Positions 24,361 to 31,854 of a DNA stretch of 38,262 nucleotides are shown piece by piece. Position 1 is the stretch's first letter. Every line of letters begins with the position of its first letter. The DNA lies in assembly GCA_021785915.1 (NCBI GenBank), contig JAJYEF010000003.1, forward strand, positions 1-38,262, in the 5' to 3' direction. The position numbers were made by a program, and so were the translations under genes. The DNA is from a bacterium (GTDB lineage: Bacteria; Patescibacteriota; Microgenomatia; Levybacterales; UBA12049). A model generated the notes under the pieces. It did not search any database and had not been told where the DNA came from. It saw only the letters and a list, made by a program, of their open reading frames with translations.

Positions 24361-26307
24361 CTATTTAAAAGAAGCACTAAATTTGCGCTTTAATGAGGAA
24401 ACAATTTTTTCTCTTATTTTTGCTGTTTCTTCTTTTGTGAGGTTTTTCTCAAAATCCTGGTAAATGATGTGGAACGTTTTGGTATTTTCGTACGTGTCTT
24501 TAAGGCTTGCCTCAACAATAAGATGACTTTGAGCTTTTATTTCGTCTATCAGCTCTTCGGTGTTTGTTTCTTTTTCCACCACTACCGACAGGTCTTCGGT
24601 TATGGGAGGATATTTTGCGAACACTTTCATTTCCTTTTTAAGAGTTGCGCGCCTTAAAATTATTTCAAAGTTTAATTCGAAGTCTATAAGATTAGTATCT
24701 AAAACTTCTATTTCTCCCAGATAGTCATCTTCGATATAAACGGATGCCCCTATTCCTCCCTTTCTCGGGTTTTTAAATTTTGTTTCTTTAATTCCGAGGT
24801 CATGTAAAAGCTGTTCGATAACACCTTTTATTTCGAAAAAATTAATTTTTTCTTTTTTTACCACTCCGGATAATGTCAGTACTTCGTCCGGAAGACCCCG
24901 TTTGGTCTTAAAATAAACGTTTGCGATTTCAAAAATTTTTACCTTGTCGTATGTTTTGTTATCGCTTACTGCTTTAAGAAGGCTTGGAATAAGAGTATTG
25001 CGCATATAGATAAAATCCATGGTCAGAGGATTTTGTATGGTAATTGCTTCGTCTAGGGGGCCTTCATACATTTCTTCGGAAACGAAAGAATAAGTGTAGA
25101 CTTCGGTAAATCCCCAGTATTTAAGCGCTTGTTTTGTTCTTTCTTCCCAGTAAAATTCGTCGTCAAACCTGTGAGGGACTACCTCTTGCTGAGGCGGGAG
25201 CACATCCGGTAAATTATGATATCCGTATATTCGCGCAATCTCCTCTATTATGTCCTCTTCTATCTCTATATCTCCGGTTCTGAATGTCGGGACTTTTGCA
25301 ATTATTTGATTCCGTTCTATCCTTGCTTCAAAGCCAAGGTCCGTAAGACAATTTAACGCTTTATCCGGACTTATTTTTACGCCAATAACCTTGTTTATTT
25401 TTTCAAAGCTAACGTTAACTACTTTTTCCTCCACTTTATTGGGATAAATATCGATTATATCTGAAATTATCATGCCGTCTGCGATTTCTTCGTAAAGTTT
25501 TATGCCGTAAACCAACGCATCAAATGCCAAATTTGGATCAAGTGCCTTTTCATTTAGAACTGCCGCATCGGTTCTAATGCCCAAAGACATGGATGCTTTT
25601 CTGATTCTTAATTTATCGTTATTGTCGATAAAAAACAGAATTTTTTTGGTGTCCTTGGTCACAACACTATTTTGCAGACCCATTATTCCCAATAGATCTA
25701 CTATTTCTCCCCTGTCATTTACGGCCACAATTTCGCCGCCGTTTAAAATATGTTGTTTCTCATCCAGAGTTTTTATAATTTCCCCTTTTCTCCCCTCCCT
25801 AATAATGAGGGTTTTTGTATTGAGTCTATCTAAGTCAAACACGTGGGTTGGGTGTCCTAATACTTTCATGACATAATTTGTAACGTCTATAACGTTATTC
25901 AGGCCTCTTACGCCAGATGTTTCAAGCCTATCCTTTACCAAATTCGGAGATTGCTTTACCTTTACCTCCATTGCCACGGCACAAATTCTGTTTACAAGTT
26001 TAGGGTCGTTTTTTATTTCGACCAAGTTTTCCTTAGGAGTTTGGGGTGCTATAAATTTGGGTTTTGAGAATAACGCTTTAATGTTGTTATTTTTAAGGAC
26101 CGCTGCAGTTTCTCTTGCAAGTCCCAAAATACTCATTAAATCGGGCCTATTGGTTGTAACTTCTATGTCGTATACAAAATCATTTCCTTTTTTTTCTATA
26201 CCTTCTACCGAAACGCTTGAAAGCGATAAAAGTCTTCCTATCTCCTGCGCAGAAGCGTCTGTTTTTACGTATTCTTTGAGCCAACTGTCGAGCAATTTAA
26301 AATTCAT
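24361..26307 (-). CDS. pheT: Phenylalanyl-tRNA synthetase beta subunit, short form
   Basis: 648 residues compared with about 800 in most bacteria. It starts directly with MNFKLLDSWLKEYV, then the B3/B4 region (DFVYDIEVTTNRPDLMSILGLARE, and RGLNNVIDVTNYVMKVLGHPTHVFD with the editing-site sequence), the B5 domain (VSFEKINKVIGVKISPDKAL), the catalytic-like core (YTYSFVSEEMY) and the C-terminal ferredoxin-fold anticodon-binding domain (FAKYPPITEDLSVVVEKE). The N-terminal OB-fold tRNA-binding domain is missing. It forms the heterotetramer with PheS, encoded one base upstream (TGA-C-ATG). Confidence 0.95.
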   Translation of the reverse strand: MNFKLLDSWLKEYVKTDASAQEIGRLLSLSSVSVEGIEKKGNDFVYDIEVTTNRPDLMSILGLARETAAVLKNNNIKALFSKPKFIAPQTPKENLVEIKNDPKLVNRICAVAMEVKVKQSPNLVKDRLETSGVRGLNNVIDVTNYVMKVLGHPTHVFDLDRLNTKTLIIREGRKGEIIKTLDEKQHILNGGEIVAVNDRGEIVDLLGIMGLQNSVVTKDTKKILFFIDNNDKLRIRKASMSLGIRTDAAVLNEKALDPNLAFDALVYGIKLYEEIADGMIISDIIDIYPNKVEEKVVNVSFEKINKVIGVKISPDKALNCLTDLGFEARIERNQIIAKVPTFRTGDIEIEEDIIEEIARIYGYHNLPDVLPPQQEVVPHRFDDEFYWEERTKQALKYWGFTEVYTYSFVSEEMYEGPLDEAITIQNPLTMDFIYMRNTLIPSLLKAVSDNKTYDKVKIFEIANVYFKTKRGLPDEVLTLSGVVKKEKINFFEIKGVIEQLLHDLGIKETKFKNPRKGGIGASVYIEDDYLGEIEVLDTNLIDFELNFEIILRRATLKKEMKVFAKYPPITEDLSVVVEKETNTEELIDEIKAQSHLIVEASLKDTYENTKTFHIIYQDFEKNLTKEETAKIREKIVSSLKRKFSASFK

Positions 26308-26308
26308 G

Positions 26309-27343
26309 TCAAAACTGTTCCAAAAAGTCCAAATTATTGGAATAAAGGATTCTTAAATCTTCTATTTTTAGTCCTTCCTTCATCATCATACAGCGCTCCG
26401 GACCGAAGCCGAATGCAAATCCCGAATATTCGTTCGGGTCAATTTTTCCGGCACGAAGTACGTTTGGATGAACCATTCCGGCGCCTCCTAATTCAAGCCA
26501 CCCTGCTTTGCAAACCTTGCAGCCTTTTCCGTTGCATACCCCGCATGAAACGTCGACTTCGAAAGATGGCTCGGTAAACTGGAAATGGTAAGGTCTTATT
26601 CGTGATTTTCTGTCCTTGCCGAAAAAAGATCTAACAAAATAATCCAAAGTTCCTTTCAGGTGGGTAATGGCGATATCTTTATCTACAACGAGTCCTTCGA
26701 ACTGGTGAAACATCGGAACGTGGGAAATATCCGACTGCCGTCTGTATGTTTTCGCGATATTTAACATCCTTATAGGTGGTTTTTTTCTCTCCATTTCGCG
26801 TATTTGCCCGGATGATGTGTGCGGAGTAAGAAGCATTGCGCCGTACTTCTCATGTGGGCTCTCCTTTATAAAAAATGTCTCCCACTCGTCTCTTGCGGGA
26901 TGATTTTGGGGAAAATTTAATGCTCCAAAAGAATACCAATCCCACTCAACTTCAGGATACCTTACTCTTTCAAAGCCGATTTTTGAAAAAATTGCCGAAA
27001 TTTCTTCAATTGCCTGGGTAACCAGATGAAGATGTCCCAAGGGCGGTTTTACCGAAGGATTTGTAACGTCTATCCTCTCAAAAATTATTTGTTTTCTTTT
27101 TTTTGATAAAATTTTCTCCTGTTCATTTAGGGCTTCTTCTATAGTCTGTTTTACTTCATTTGCGAGAATCCCTATCTCCTTTCTTTCTTCAACCGGAACT
27201 TTTGTAATTTCCTTTATTGCAAGAGTCAATTGTCCGCTTCTTCCCAAAAATTGGAGTTTTATCTCCTCCAACATTTTATCGTCCTTGGCATCCAAAATAA
27301 GCGATAATGCGGCATTTTTAATGCTCAATAAGTTTTCTTCCAT
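26309..27343 (-). CDS. pheS: Phenylalanyl-tRNA synthetase alpha subunit
   Basis: 344 residues from the ATG at 27343 (the track uses a TTG two codons earlier). The N-terminal coiled coil (EIKLQFLGRSGQLTLAIKEI) is followed by class II motifs: HPARDEWETFF, TPHTSSGQIREM, TYRRQSDISHVPMFHQFEGL (motif 2) and GFAFGFGPERCMMM (motif 3). A Cys-rich segment, CGVCNGKGCKVC, sits before GWLELGGAGMVHP. TGGTATCCT ends 6 nt before the ATG, with no Shine-Dalgarno. Confidence 0.96.
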   Translation of the reverse strand: MEENLLSIKNAALSLILDAKDDKMLEEIKLQFLGRSGQLTLAIKEITKVPVEERKEIGILANEVKQTIEEALNEQEKILSKKRKQIIFERIDVTNPSVKPPLGHLHLVTQAIEEISAIFSKIGFERVRYPEVEWDWYSFGALNFPQNHPARDEWETFFIKESPHEKYGAMLLTPHTSSGQIREMERKKPPIRMLNIAKTYRRQSDISHVPMFHQFEGLVVDKDIAITHLKGTLDYFVRSFFGKDRKSRIRPYHFQFTEPSFEVDVSCGVCNGKGCKVCKAGWLELGGAGMVHPNVLRAGKIDPNEYSGFAFGFGPERCMMMKEGLKIEDLRILYSNNLDFLEQF

Positions 27344-27349
27344 ATTCAA

Positions 27350-27358
27350 AGGATACCA
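27350..27358 (-). promoter_or_regulatory. Extended -10 TGGTATCCT for pheST
   Basis: Minus strand TGG-TATCCT, 6 nt from the pheS ATG. Placement is as at thrS, yjbQ and rpsP, and implies leaderless initiation. Confidence 0.55.
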
Positions 27359-27384
27359 GATTTAAGGCTATTTTTCACTAGGGG

Positions 27385-27840
27385 TTATTTTGATATTCTA
27401 TCAATTGCGTAAGTTGTTTTCTTTCCCTGAGTAATGATTTCTACAAAACTGTTTAATTTTTTATTTAACAAATTTTTGCCCAACGGTGATTTATATGATA
27501 TTTTTCCATCGTTCGGGTTTGCTTCATACTCGCCTGTAATTGTGAATACTCTTTTTTTACCGTTTTGTTCAAGAGTTACTTTGCTTCCGATTTGGATGAT
27601 ACTATTGCCCGACGGATTATAGATTTTGGCGTATTTTAACAAATAATTTAAATGTCTAATTTGCCTGTCAATATCCGAAAGTTCGAATCTGGCAGCTTTA
27701 TAGAGTCCATTTTCGGATAAATCGCCCATTTCCCTAGCCCTTGTCAGCGTTTTAACCGCCTCCGGTCTTTTGGAATTAAGCAACAAAAGCTTTTTCTTAA
27801 GCGTTTCGTATCCTTTTTTAGTAAAGGGGATATCTTTCAT
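27385..27840 (-). CDS. greA: Transcript cleavage factor GreA/GreB family
   Basis: 151 residues. The N-terminal coiled coil (FTKKGYETLKKKLLLLNSKRPEAVKTL) carries the acidic tip AREMGDLSENGLYKAARFE, with the Asp and Glu that hold Mg2+ in the RNA polymerase active site. The C-terminal FKBP-like domain follows (GSKVTLEQNGKKRVFTITG, KISYKSPLGKNLL). It rescues backtracked RNA polymerase. It lies 12 nt after rplT and probably belongs to the infC-rpmI-rplT transcript. Confidence 0.92.
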   Translation of the reverse strand: MKDIPFTKKGYETLKKKLLLLNSKRPEAVKTLTRAREMGDLSENGLYKAARFELSDIDRQIRHLNYLLKYAKIYNPSGNSIIQIGSKVTLEQNGKKRVFTITGEYEANPNDGKISYKSPLGKNLLNKKLNSFVEIITQGKKTTYAIDRISK

Positions 27841-27852
27841 GAGGTTTACAAA

Positions 27853-28203
27853 TTATTCCGCTTTAACCCGTTTTACAATTTCCGAAAAAGTTTCCGGGTC
27901 GTTTAATACAAGGTCTGCCAAAATCTTTCTGTCGAGTTCTATTTTTGATTTCTTCAAGGCCCCCATTAATTTGCTATACGATGTGCCCTCTTTTTTAGCC
28001 GCTTCCGAAATCCTGATATTCCAAAGGCTCCTAAAGTCCCTTTTCCTTAGTTTTCTTCCATGGTATGCATATGCACCTGCGTGAAGCGACGCTTCTTTCG
28101 CAGTTTTGATAAGCCTCCCCTTCGTTCCTCTGTAGCCTTTCGTAAGCTTTGCGAGCTTGTTATGTTTTCTTCTTGAAACTGTCCCTCTTTTTACTCTTGC
28201 CAT
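27853..28203 (-). CDS. rplT: 50S ribosomal protein L20
   Basis: 116 residues. ARVKRGTVSRRKHNKLAKLTKGYRG is the basic extension, followed by the globular C-terminal domain with RKLRKRDFRSLWNIRI and SYSKLMGALKKSKIELDRKILADL. Length and sequence are standard. It is the third gene of the conserved infC-rpmI-rplT operon. Confidence 0.97.
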   Translation of the reverse strand: MARVKRGTVSRRKHNKLAKLTKGYRGTKGRLIKTAKEASLHAGAYAYHGRKLRKRDFRSLWNIRISEAAKKEGTSYSKLMGALKKSKIELDRKILADLVLNDPETFSEIVKRVKAE

Positions 28204-28207
28204 AATA

Positions 28208-28405
28208 TTAACCTTCCCCCAACATTTTCTTTACTTTTTTTGCAAACTTACCCTTAAGAACGCCAGGTTCTTTCTGTCTTCTTATCCTTGACCTTCTTTT
28301 ATTAAGTTTTTTATGGCTACCATATTGGTGGCCAAACATTACTTTTCCCGTTTTGGTAACTTTGAATCTTTTAGCTACCGATTTTTTGATTTTCTTCTTT
28401 GCCAT
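28208..28405 (-). CDS. rpmI: 50S ribosomal protein L35
   Basis: 65 residues. KKSVAKRFKVTKTGKV and GHQYGSHKKLNKR are L35 signatures. The ATG overlaps the 3' end of infC by 35 nt; GAGGAAAAAAAG upstream may act as the ribosome site. Standard length. Confidence 0.96.
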   Translation of the reverse strand: MAKKKIKKSVAKRFKVTKTGKVMFGHQYGSHKKLNKRRSRIRRQKEPGVLKGKFAKKVKKMLGEG

Positions 28406-28979
28406 CTTTTTTTCCTCTTTCGTCTATGTTTTCGGAATGTTTTTTGTCGGGAGAAATAATAGTAATCAATTTTCTCCCTTCCAAATGCCTTTCCCGTTCT
28501 ACCTTTGATATCTGAGACAGCTCATTTATTACTTTATCCAGAACTTGGTGCCCAAATTCGGGATGTGTAATCTGTCTTCCGCTAAAAAAAACGACGAGCT
28601 TTACTTTATCACCGCTTTGCAAAAATTCTTTTGCTCTTCGGGTCATAACCGTAAGGTCGTTATCGCCCATAAAAGGTCCCAGTCTTACCTCTTTGGTCTC
28701 AGAGACTTTTGCCTTTTTCTTCTCTTCCTTTTTCTTTTTTTCCTCCTGGTACAAAAATTTATTAAAGTCAATAATTTTTGCAACCGGAGGCTTGGCTTGA
28801 GGGGCTATTTCAACCAAGTCTAAACCCTGCTCCTGGGCAAGTTTTAAAGCTTCCGCTTTTGGTAAAACGCCTATTTGCTTTCCCTCGCTGTCCAGCACTC
28901 TTAACTGGAAAGCAAATATATGTGCGTTTGTTCTGTAAAACCTTCTATTGTCGGTTTGTTTCTTATGCCTTTTTATCAA
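28371..28979 (-). CDS. infC: Translation initiation factor IF-3
   Basis: 202 residues. The N-domain begins RRFYRTNAHIFAFQLRVLDSEGKQIGVLPKAEAL. A Lys/Glu-rich linker (YQEEKKKKEEKKKAK) follows, then the C-domain (RLGPFMGDNDLTVMTRRAKEFLQSGDKVKLVVFF). There is no ATG upstream of RRFYRTN in frame; the best start is TTG at 28979, inside the 3' end of thrS (17-nt overlap). A non-ATG start fits the known autoregulation of infC in other bacteria through a rare start codon. The C-terminus is extended by about 20 charged residues that overlap rpmI. Confidence 0.93.
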   Translation of the reverse strand: MIKRHKKQTDNRRFYRTNAHIFAFQLRVLDSEGKQIGVLPKAEALKLAQEQGLDLVEIAPQAKPPVAKIIDFNKFLYQEEKKKKEEKKKAKVSETKEVRLGPFMGDNDLTVMTRRAKEFLQSGDKVKLVVFFSGRQITHPEFGHQVLDKVINELSQISKVERERHLEGRKLITIISPDKKHSENIDERGKKDGKEENQKIGS

Positions 28980-30186
28980 TTTCTTGTCTTAATTTTTTAG
29001 TAAGATCCGGCAATTTAAACTTTCCTAAATCTTTTCCGCTTCTAAATCTTACCGAAATGGATTCATCTTCCATTTCTCTTTCGCCTATTATACCTAAATA
29101 TGGGACTTTTTGCAAAGTTGCATCCCTTATTTTTGCACCTAATTTCTCGTTTCTTATATCTACCTCGCTTCTAATGTTTAGCTCAAGCAAGTCCTGGTTA
29201 AGTTTCTCCGCATATGAATTCACAGTTTCAGTTATAGGCAAGAGTATTATTTGAATGGGCGAAAGCCATAAAGGAAATGCGCCTTGAAAATGTTCGGTAA
29301 GAATCCCAATGAATCTTTCGAAGCTTCCAAAAATTGCCCTGTGGATCATGACCGGCCTTTCGAATTTACCTTTTTCGTTTACATACTTAAGGTCGAATGC
29401 CTCCGGCATGTGGAAGTCAAGCTGGACTGTGGCAAGTTGCCATTCTCTGTCGAGGGCGTCTTTTATGTGCAAATCAATCTTTGGTCCGTAAAAAGCACCG
29501 TCGCCTTTTTTGTCTCCTGCTTTAATCCCTTTTTTCTTTAATACGTCTTCCATGTCTTTTTCCGCCTTATCCCACATTTTGTCCGTTCCGGCGCGCTGGT
29601 CGGGGCGTGTAGCAAACCTGAATTCATATTCAAAACCGAAGTTTTTGTAAAAAGCAATCATCATGTCCAAAATCGCCGACACCTCGTCAAAAATCTGATT
29701 TTCCCTTACGTAAAGGTGTGCGTCGTCCATCGTAAGCTGTCTTACCCTTAATAGGCCGTTCACCTCGCCTGATTTTTCGCGCCTGTGGAGTCTTCCAAGC
29801 TCCGCAAGTCTTAACGGCAGCTCCTTGTAGGTTCTTGGTCTAAATCTGTAAAGAATAGTTGATTCGGGACAATTCATGGGTTTAAGAGTGTAGCTTTCAG
29901 GGTGCTGGTCGTTCTCGTCATCTGCAAGTGTCAAATTATACATATTGTGTTCGCCGAACTTAACCCAGTGCCCCGATTCCTTGAATAGTTTAGATTTAAC
30001 CATTATCGGAGTTGAAGTTTCTACATATCCTGCTTTTTCGGTTAATTCCCTTATGTATCTTTCGAGTTCCTTAAAGATCACCATTCCCTTGGGAAGCCAG
30101 AATGGGGCACCCGGCGCGTAATCATGTGTAAAAAATAATTCCAGCTCCTGCCCTATTTGTTTATGGTCTTTCAATTTTTTGTCCAT
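28963..30186 (-). CDS. thrS: Threonyl-tRNA synthetase, minimal form
   Basis: 407 residues compared with about 640 usually. The protein starts at the catalytic domain (HDYAPGAPFWLPKGMVIFKEL) and has no TGS or N2 editing domain. Motif 2 and the zinc site appear in TLKPMNCPESTILYR and RLAELGRLHRREKSGEVNGLLRVRQLTMDDAH. GAFYGPKIDLHIKDALDREWQLATVQLDF and the motif 3 region MIHRAIFGSFERFIGILTEH follow, then the anticodon-binding domain (LWLSPIQIILLPITE). Without the N2 domain, mischarged Ser-tRNA would need another editor. TGGTAAAAT ends 6 nt before the ATG. Confidence 0.95.
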   Translation of the reverse strand: MDKKLKDHKQIGQELELFFTHDYAPGAPFWLPKGMVIFKELERYIRELTEKAGYVETSTPIMVKSKLFKESGHWVKFGEHNMYNLTLADDENDQHPESYTLKPMNCPESTILYRFRPRTYKELPLRLAELGRLHRREKSGEVNGLLRVRQLTMDDAHLYVRENQIFDEVSAILDMMIAFYKNFGFEYEFRFATRPDQRAGTDKMWDKAEKDMEDVLKKKGIKAGDKKGDGAFYGPKIDLHIKDALDREWQLATVQLDFHMPEAFDLKYVNEKGKFERPVMIHRAIFGSFERFIGILTEHFQGAFPLWLSPIQIILLPITETVNSYAEKLNQDLLELNIRSEVDIRNEKLGAKIRDATLQKVPYLGIIGEREMEDESISVRFRSGKDLGKFKLPDLTKKLRQEIDKKA

Positions 30187-30192
30187 GTGGAG

Positions 30193-30201
30193 ATTTTACC
30201 A
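30193..30201 (-). promoter_or_regulatory. Extended -10 TGGTAAAAT for thrS
   Basis: Minus strand TGG-TAAAAT, 6 nt before the thrS ATG with CTCCAC between. The same 9-mer precedes rpsP and yjbQ. Confidence 0.7.
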
Positions 30202-30224
30202 GATTTAAAGCCTAATTTGAACAT

Positions 30225-30449
30225 CTATTTGGTGAGTAAATTAGGATTTTTAGTAAGAATAAATTCTATTACCCCTGCAACAAAATTGCCTACGTAGGGA
30301 ATAAGATTTACGTTCTTTAATATGAATCCAAGTATGGCGACAATCAAAGCTAAGCCGACCGTTACTCCGAGTGCCCAGGCGATACCTCCTAAAAAGTTAT
30401 TAAATAAAATTTGTTTTTTTGATCTTAAAACCAGTTCTTCCCTTTCCAC
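30225..30449 (-). CDS. DUF5665-like small membrane protein
   Basis: About 74 residues from a GTG at 30449; the track places a TTG at 30485, overlapping the HD gene stop. The GTG is preferred because TTGACA-N18-TATGCT ends 6 nt before it. EREELVLRSKKQILFNNFLGGIAWALG begins the protein, followed by a membrane segment (VTVGLALIVAILGFIL) and an amphipathic C-terminal part (NLIPYVGNFVAGVIEFIL). The FLGGIAWALG segment recalls DUF5665 proteins; I cannot check this. Function unknown. Confidence 0.65.
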   Translation of the reverse strand: MEREELVLRSKKQILFNNFLGGIAWALGVTVGLALIVAILGFILKNVNLIPYVGNFVAGVIEFILTKNPNLLTK

Positions 30450-30455
30450 ATTTTT

Positions 30456-30485
30456 AGCATATGGGTAATTGACCGTTTTTGTCAA
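30456..30485 (-). promoter_or_regulatory. Promoter TTGACA-N18-TATGCT
   Basis: On the minus strand TTGACA (30480-30485) overlaps the stop codon of the HD gene, and TATGCT (30456-30461) lies 6 nt before an in-frame GTG at 30449. Confidence 0.55.
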
Positions 30486-31066
30486 GCAAGTCCTAGTTCC
30501 GGAGCTATGTTTTGCATAGACGATAGTACAATTTCTATAAAATCATCCAACTTTATGCCAAGGCTTTTTTCGCATAACTTAATTTGATTTCTGTCAGCTC
30601 CTTTTGCAAACGATTTTTCGTTGTACCTTTTTTTTACAAAGTCAACGTCGACCATTGAAAGTTTTTTTTCAGGATGAACAAGGGTCGCCGCAATTATAAG
30701 GCCCGTCAGCTCGTCGCATGTATAAATAGCCCAATCAAGATTTGATAAAGGATTTGCCTTGCTAAATTTATAATTATGAGCCTTAATAGCATACATTAAT
30801 TCCGGAGGAAGTTCTTTGCCGATTTTTTGCTCCAAGACAAGCGTATGTTTTTCGGGATGGCCTTTTGTAAGTTCGTAATCAGCATCATGAAGAAGACCCA
30901 CAATTCCCCAATCTTTTTCCTCTTGTTCGTCAATAAGTTTTTTATCTCTTCTTTGAATATATTCGTAAATTGCCTTCATTGCGGCTTCGCAAGCCAAGTG
31001 GTGTTTTATCAGGTTTTCGTTAGAAATTAACGTTGTTAAAGTTTGGTACGCCTGGTCTCTGGTCAT
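30482..31066 (-). CDS. HD-domain phosphohydrolase-like protein
   Basis: 194 residues. The HD metal motif is VGLLHDADYE near residue 57, with an upstream His (HHLACEAAMKAIYEY) and downstream AIKAHNYK. HD proteins of this type hydrolyse phosphate esters of nucleotides or related compounds; the substrate cannot be told from sequence. A strong AAAGGAGG lies before the ATG, inside the end of yjbQ, so the two are coupled. Confidence 0.85.
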   Translation of the reverse strand: MTRDQAYQTLTTLISNENLIKHHLACEAAMKAIYEYIQRRDKKLIDEQEEKDWGIVGLLHDADYELTKGHPEKHTLVLEQKIGKELPPELMYAIKAHNYKFSKANPLSNLDWAIYTCDELTGLIIAATLVHPEKKLSMVDVDFVKKRYNEKSFAKGADRNQIKLCEKSLGIKLDDFIEIVLSSMQNIAPELGLA

Positions 31067-31070
31067 AAAT

Positions 31071-31463
31071 TCACTCCTCCTTTATATAATTTACCACAAT
31101 TTCTCTTTCCCGTGGACCGCTAAATTCAAAGAGTACTATTTTCTGCCATGTTCCTAGTGTTAGCGCTCCGGATTTTACGGGAATACTAAGGTCCGTTCCT
31201 ATAATCGTTGAAAGAAGATGATCGTTAAAATGCGAAGGGTCATGAGGGTGTGCATAAGTCAAAGGAGGGGCTATTTTTTCAAATGCTTTCATATAATCTT
31301 CCTCTGCCCCAGGGTCAAGGTCGGCTGTTGCAATGGCGCAGGTCGTATGCCTGACAAATACCTGCAGTATTCCATTTTCATGTTCTTGCGCAACAGCCGA
31401 TAATAAATGAGTAATGTCAATAACCTGTTTATTCTTTTCGGTAGTGACTTTAATGGTAACCAT
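31071..31463 (-). CDS. YjbQ/UPF0047 family protein
   Basis: 130 residues. The family signature is complete: GILQVFVRHTTCAIATADLDPGAEEDY, then DPSHFNDHLLSTIIGTDLSIPVKSGALTLGTWQKIVLFEFSGPREREI. The His residues and Asp form the conserved pocket. E. coli YjbQ shows weak thiamine-phosphate synthase activity and the family is often named secondary thiamine-phosphate synthase; the physiological role is unsettled. TGGTAAAAT ends 6 nt before the ATG. Confidence 0.93.
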   Translation of the reverse strand: MVTIKVTTEKNKQVIDITHLLSAVAQEHENGILQVFVRHTTCAIATADLDPGAEEDYMKAFEKIAPPLTYAHPHDPSHFNDHLLSTIIGTDLSIPVKSGALTLGTWQKIVLFEFSGPREREIVVNYIKEE

Positions 31464-31469
31464 ATAAGA

Positions 31470-31478
31470 ATTTTACCA
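31470..31478 (-). promoter_or_regulatory. Extended -10 TGGTAAAAT for yjbQ
   Basis: Minus strand TGG-TAAAAT, 6 nt before the ATG at 31463, with no Shine-Dalgarno. Confidence 0.7.
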
Positions 31479-31503
31479 AAACAAACAGGTTTTATAAATG
31501 AGG

Positions 31504-31713
31504 TTATAGACCAAATCTCCAAGCTTCGTGAGCCGGCCCTTCTGTAAGATTTAGTCCTTCGTAACGAGGGTGTTCGGAGCCAAGATGGTTTTGCTGTTCT
31601 CCAGTGCTTTGTGACTCGTCTTCTTTTTTAGACGATGAAGTCATAGCGCTTAACGCGCGAAGAGCATGTTCAACCTTTGCTCCCTGGTTTACACCAGAAA
31701 GTTTTTCTCTCAT
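31504..31713 (-). CDS. Hypothetical small protein (69 aa) under attenuator leader X
   Basis: No known family. It is hydrophilic and probably disordered in the middle (SSSKKEDESQSTGEQQ). A short helix VEHALRALSA resembles VESALRAFQS in the protein at 32228, which is also attenuator-controlled; this may be chance. The strong Shine-Dalgarno AAAAGGAGGTGA with TTAA before the ATG supports it as a real gene, and it contrasts with the leaderless housekeeping genes. Upstream is leader X with a terminator; further upstream is tRNA-Val. Confidence 0.65.
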   Translation of the reverse strand: MREKLSGVNQGAKVEHALRALSAMTSSSKKEDESQSTGEQQNHLGSEHPRYEGLNLTEGPAHEAWRFGL

Positions 31714-31717
31714 TTAA

Positions 31718-31729
31718 TCACCTCCTTTT
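31718..31729 (-). promoter_or_regulatory. Strong Shine-Dalgarno (AAAAGGAGGTGA)
   Basis: On the minus strand it lies 4 nt before the ATG at 31713 and matches the 16S 3' end well. It fixes the start of the 69-residue protein. Confidence 0.85.
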
Positions 31730-31740
31730 AAAAGAGCATT

Positions 31741-31841
31741 AAAAATCTCCCGCTAAAGGGGAGAATTATATATGTCTCCCACAATCAAATTCCCTTAATA
31801 AGGGTAATTTTGTTGATTTGGAAGACTTCTAAGTTATCCAT
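31741..31841 (-). promoter_or_regulatory. Attenuator leader X (short ORF plus alternative hairpins plus terminator)
   Basis: Read on the minus strand. Segment 1 GTCTTCCAAATC (31815-31826) can pair with segment 2 GATTGTGGGAGAC (31774-31786 region) around an inner AAATT-CCCTT hairpin. Segment 2 GGGAGA can instead pair with segment 3 TCTCCCC. Segment 3 can pair with segment 4 GGGAGA to form the terminator TCTCCC-N7-GGGAGA-TTTTT (31741-31764). This is the 1:2, 2:3, 3:4 scheme of transcription attenuators. The ORF at 31785-31841 crosses segment 1. Confidence 0.65.
31785..31841 (-). CDS. Leader peptide ORF in leader X (18 aa)
   Basis: ATG at 31841 to TGA at 31785, encoding MDNLEVFQINKITLIKGI. AAGGA lies 9 nt upstream, overlapping the tRNA-Val CCA end. 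The codons GTC TTC CAA ATC are segment 1, and the stop lies 2 nt before segment 2, so a ribosome at the stop would cover segment 2. No amino acid runs suggest a specific starvation signal. Too short for the track. Confidence 0.45.
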   Translation of the reverse strand: MDNLEVFQINKITLIKGI

Positions 31842-31854
31842 AATGTATTTTCCT

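Noticed and set aside
24340-24375. Bidirectional terminator between the PBP gene and pheT.
   Set aside because: Only 2 nt separate the genes and I find no stable hairpin with a T-run.
24160-24393. Second ORF over the end of the PBP gene.
   Set aside because: It is an out-of-frame reading of the Pro/Thr-rich tail, whose repetitive codons keep other frames open.
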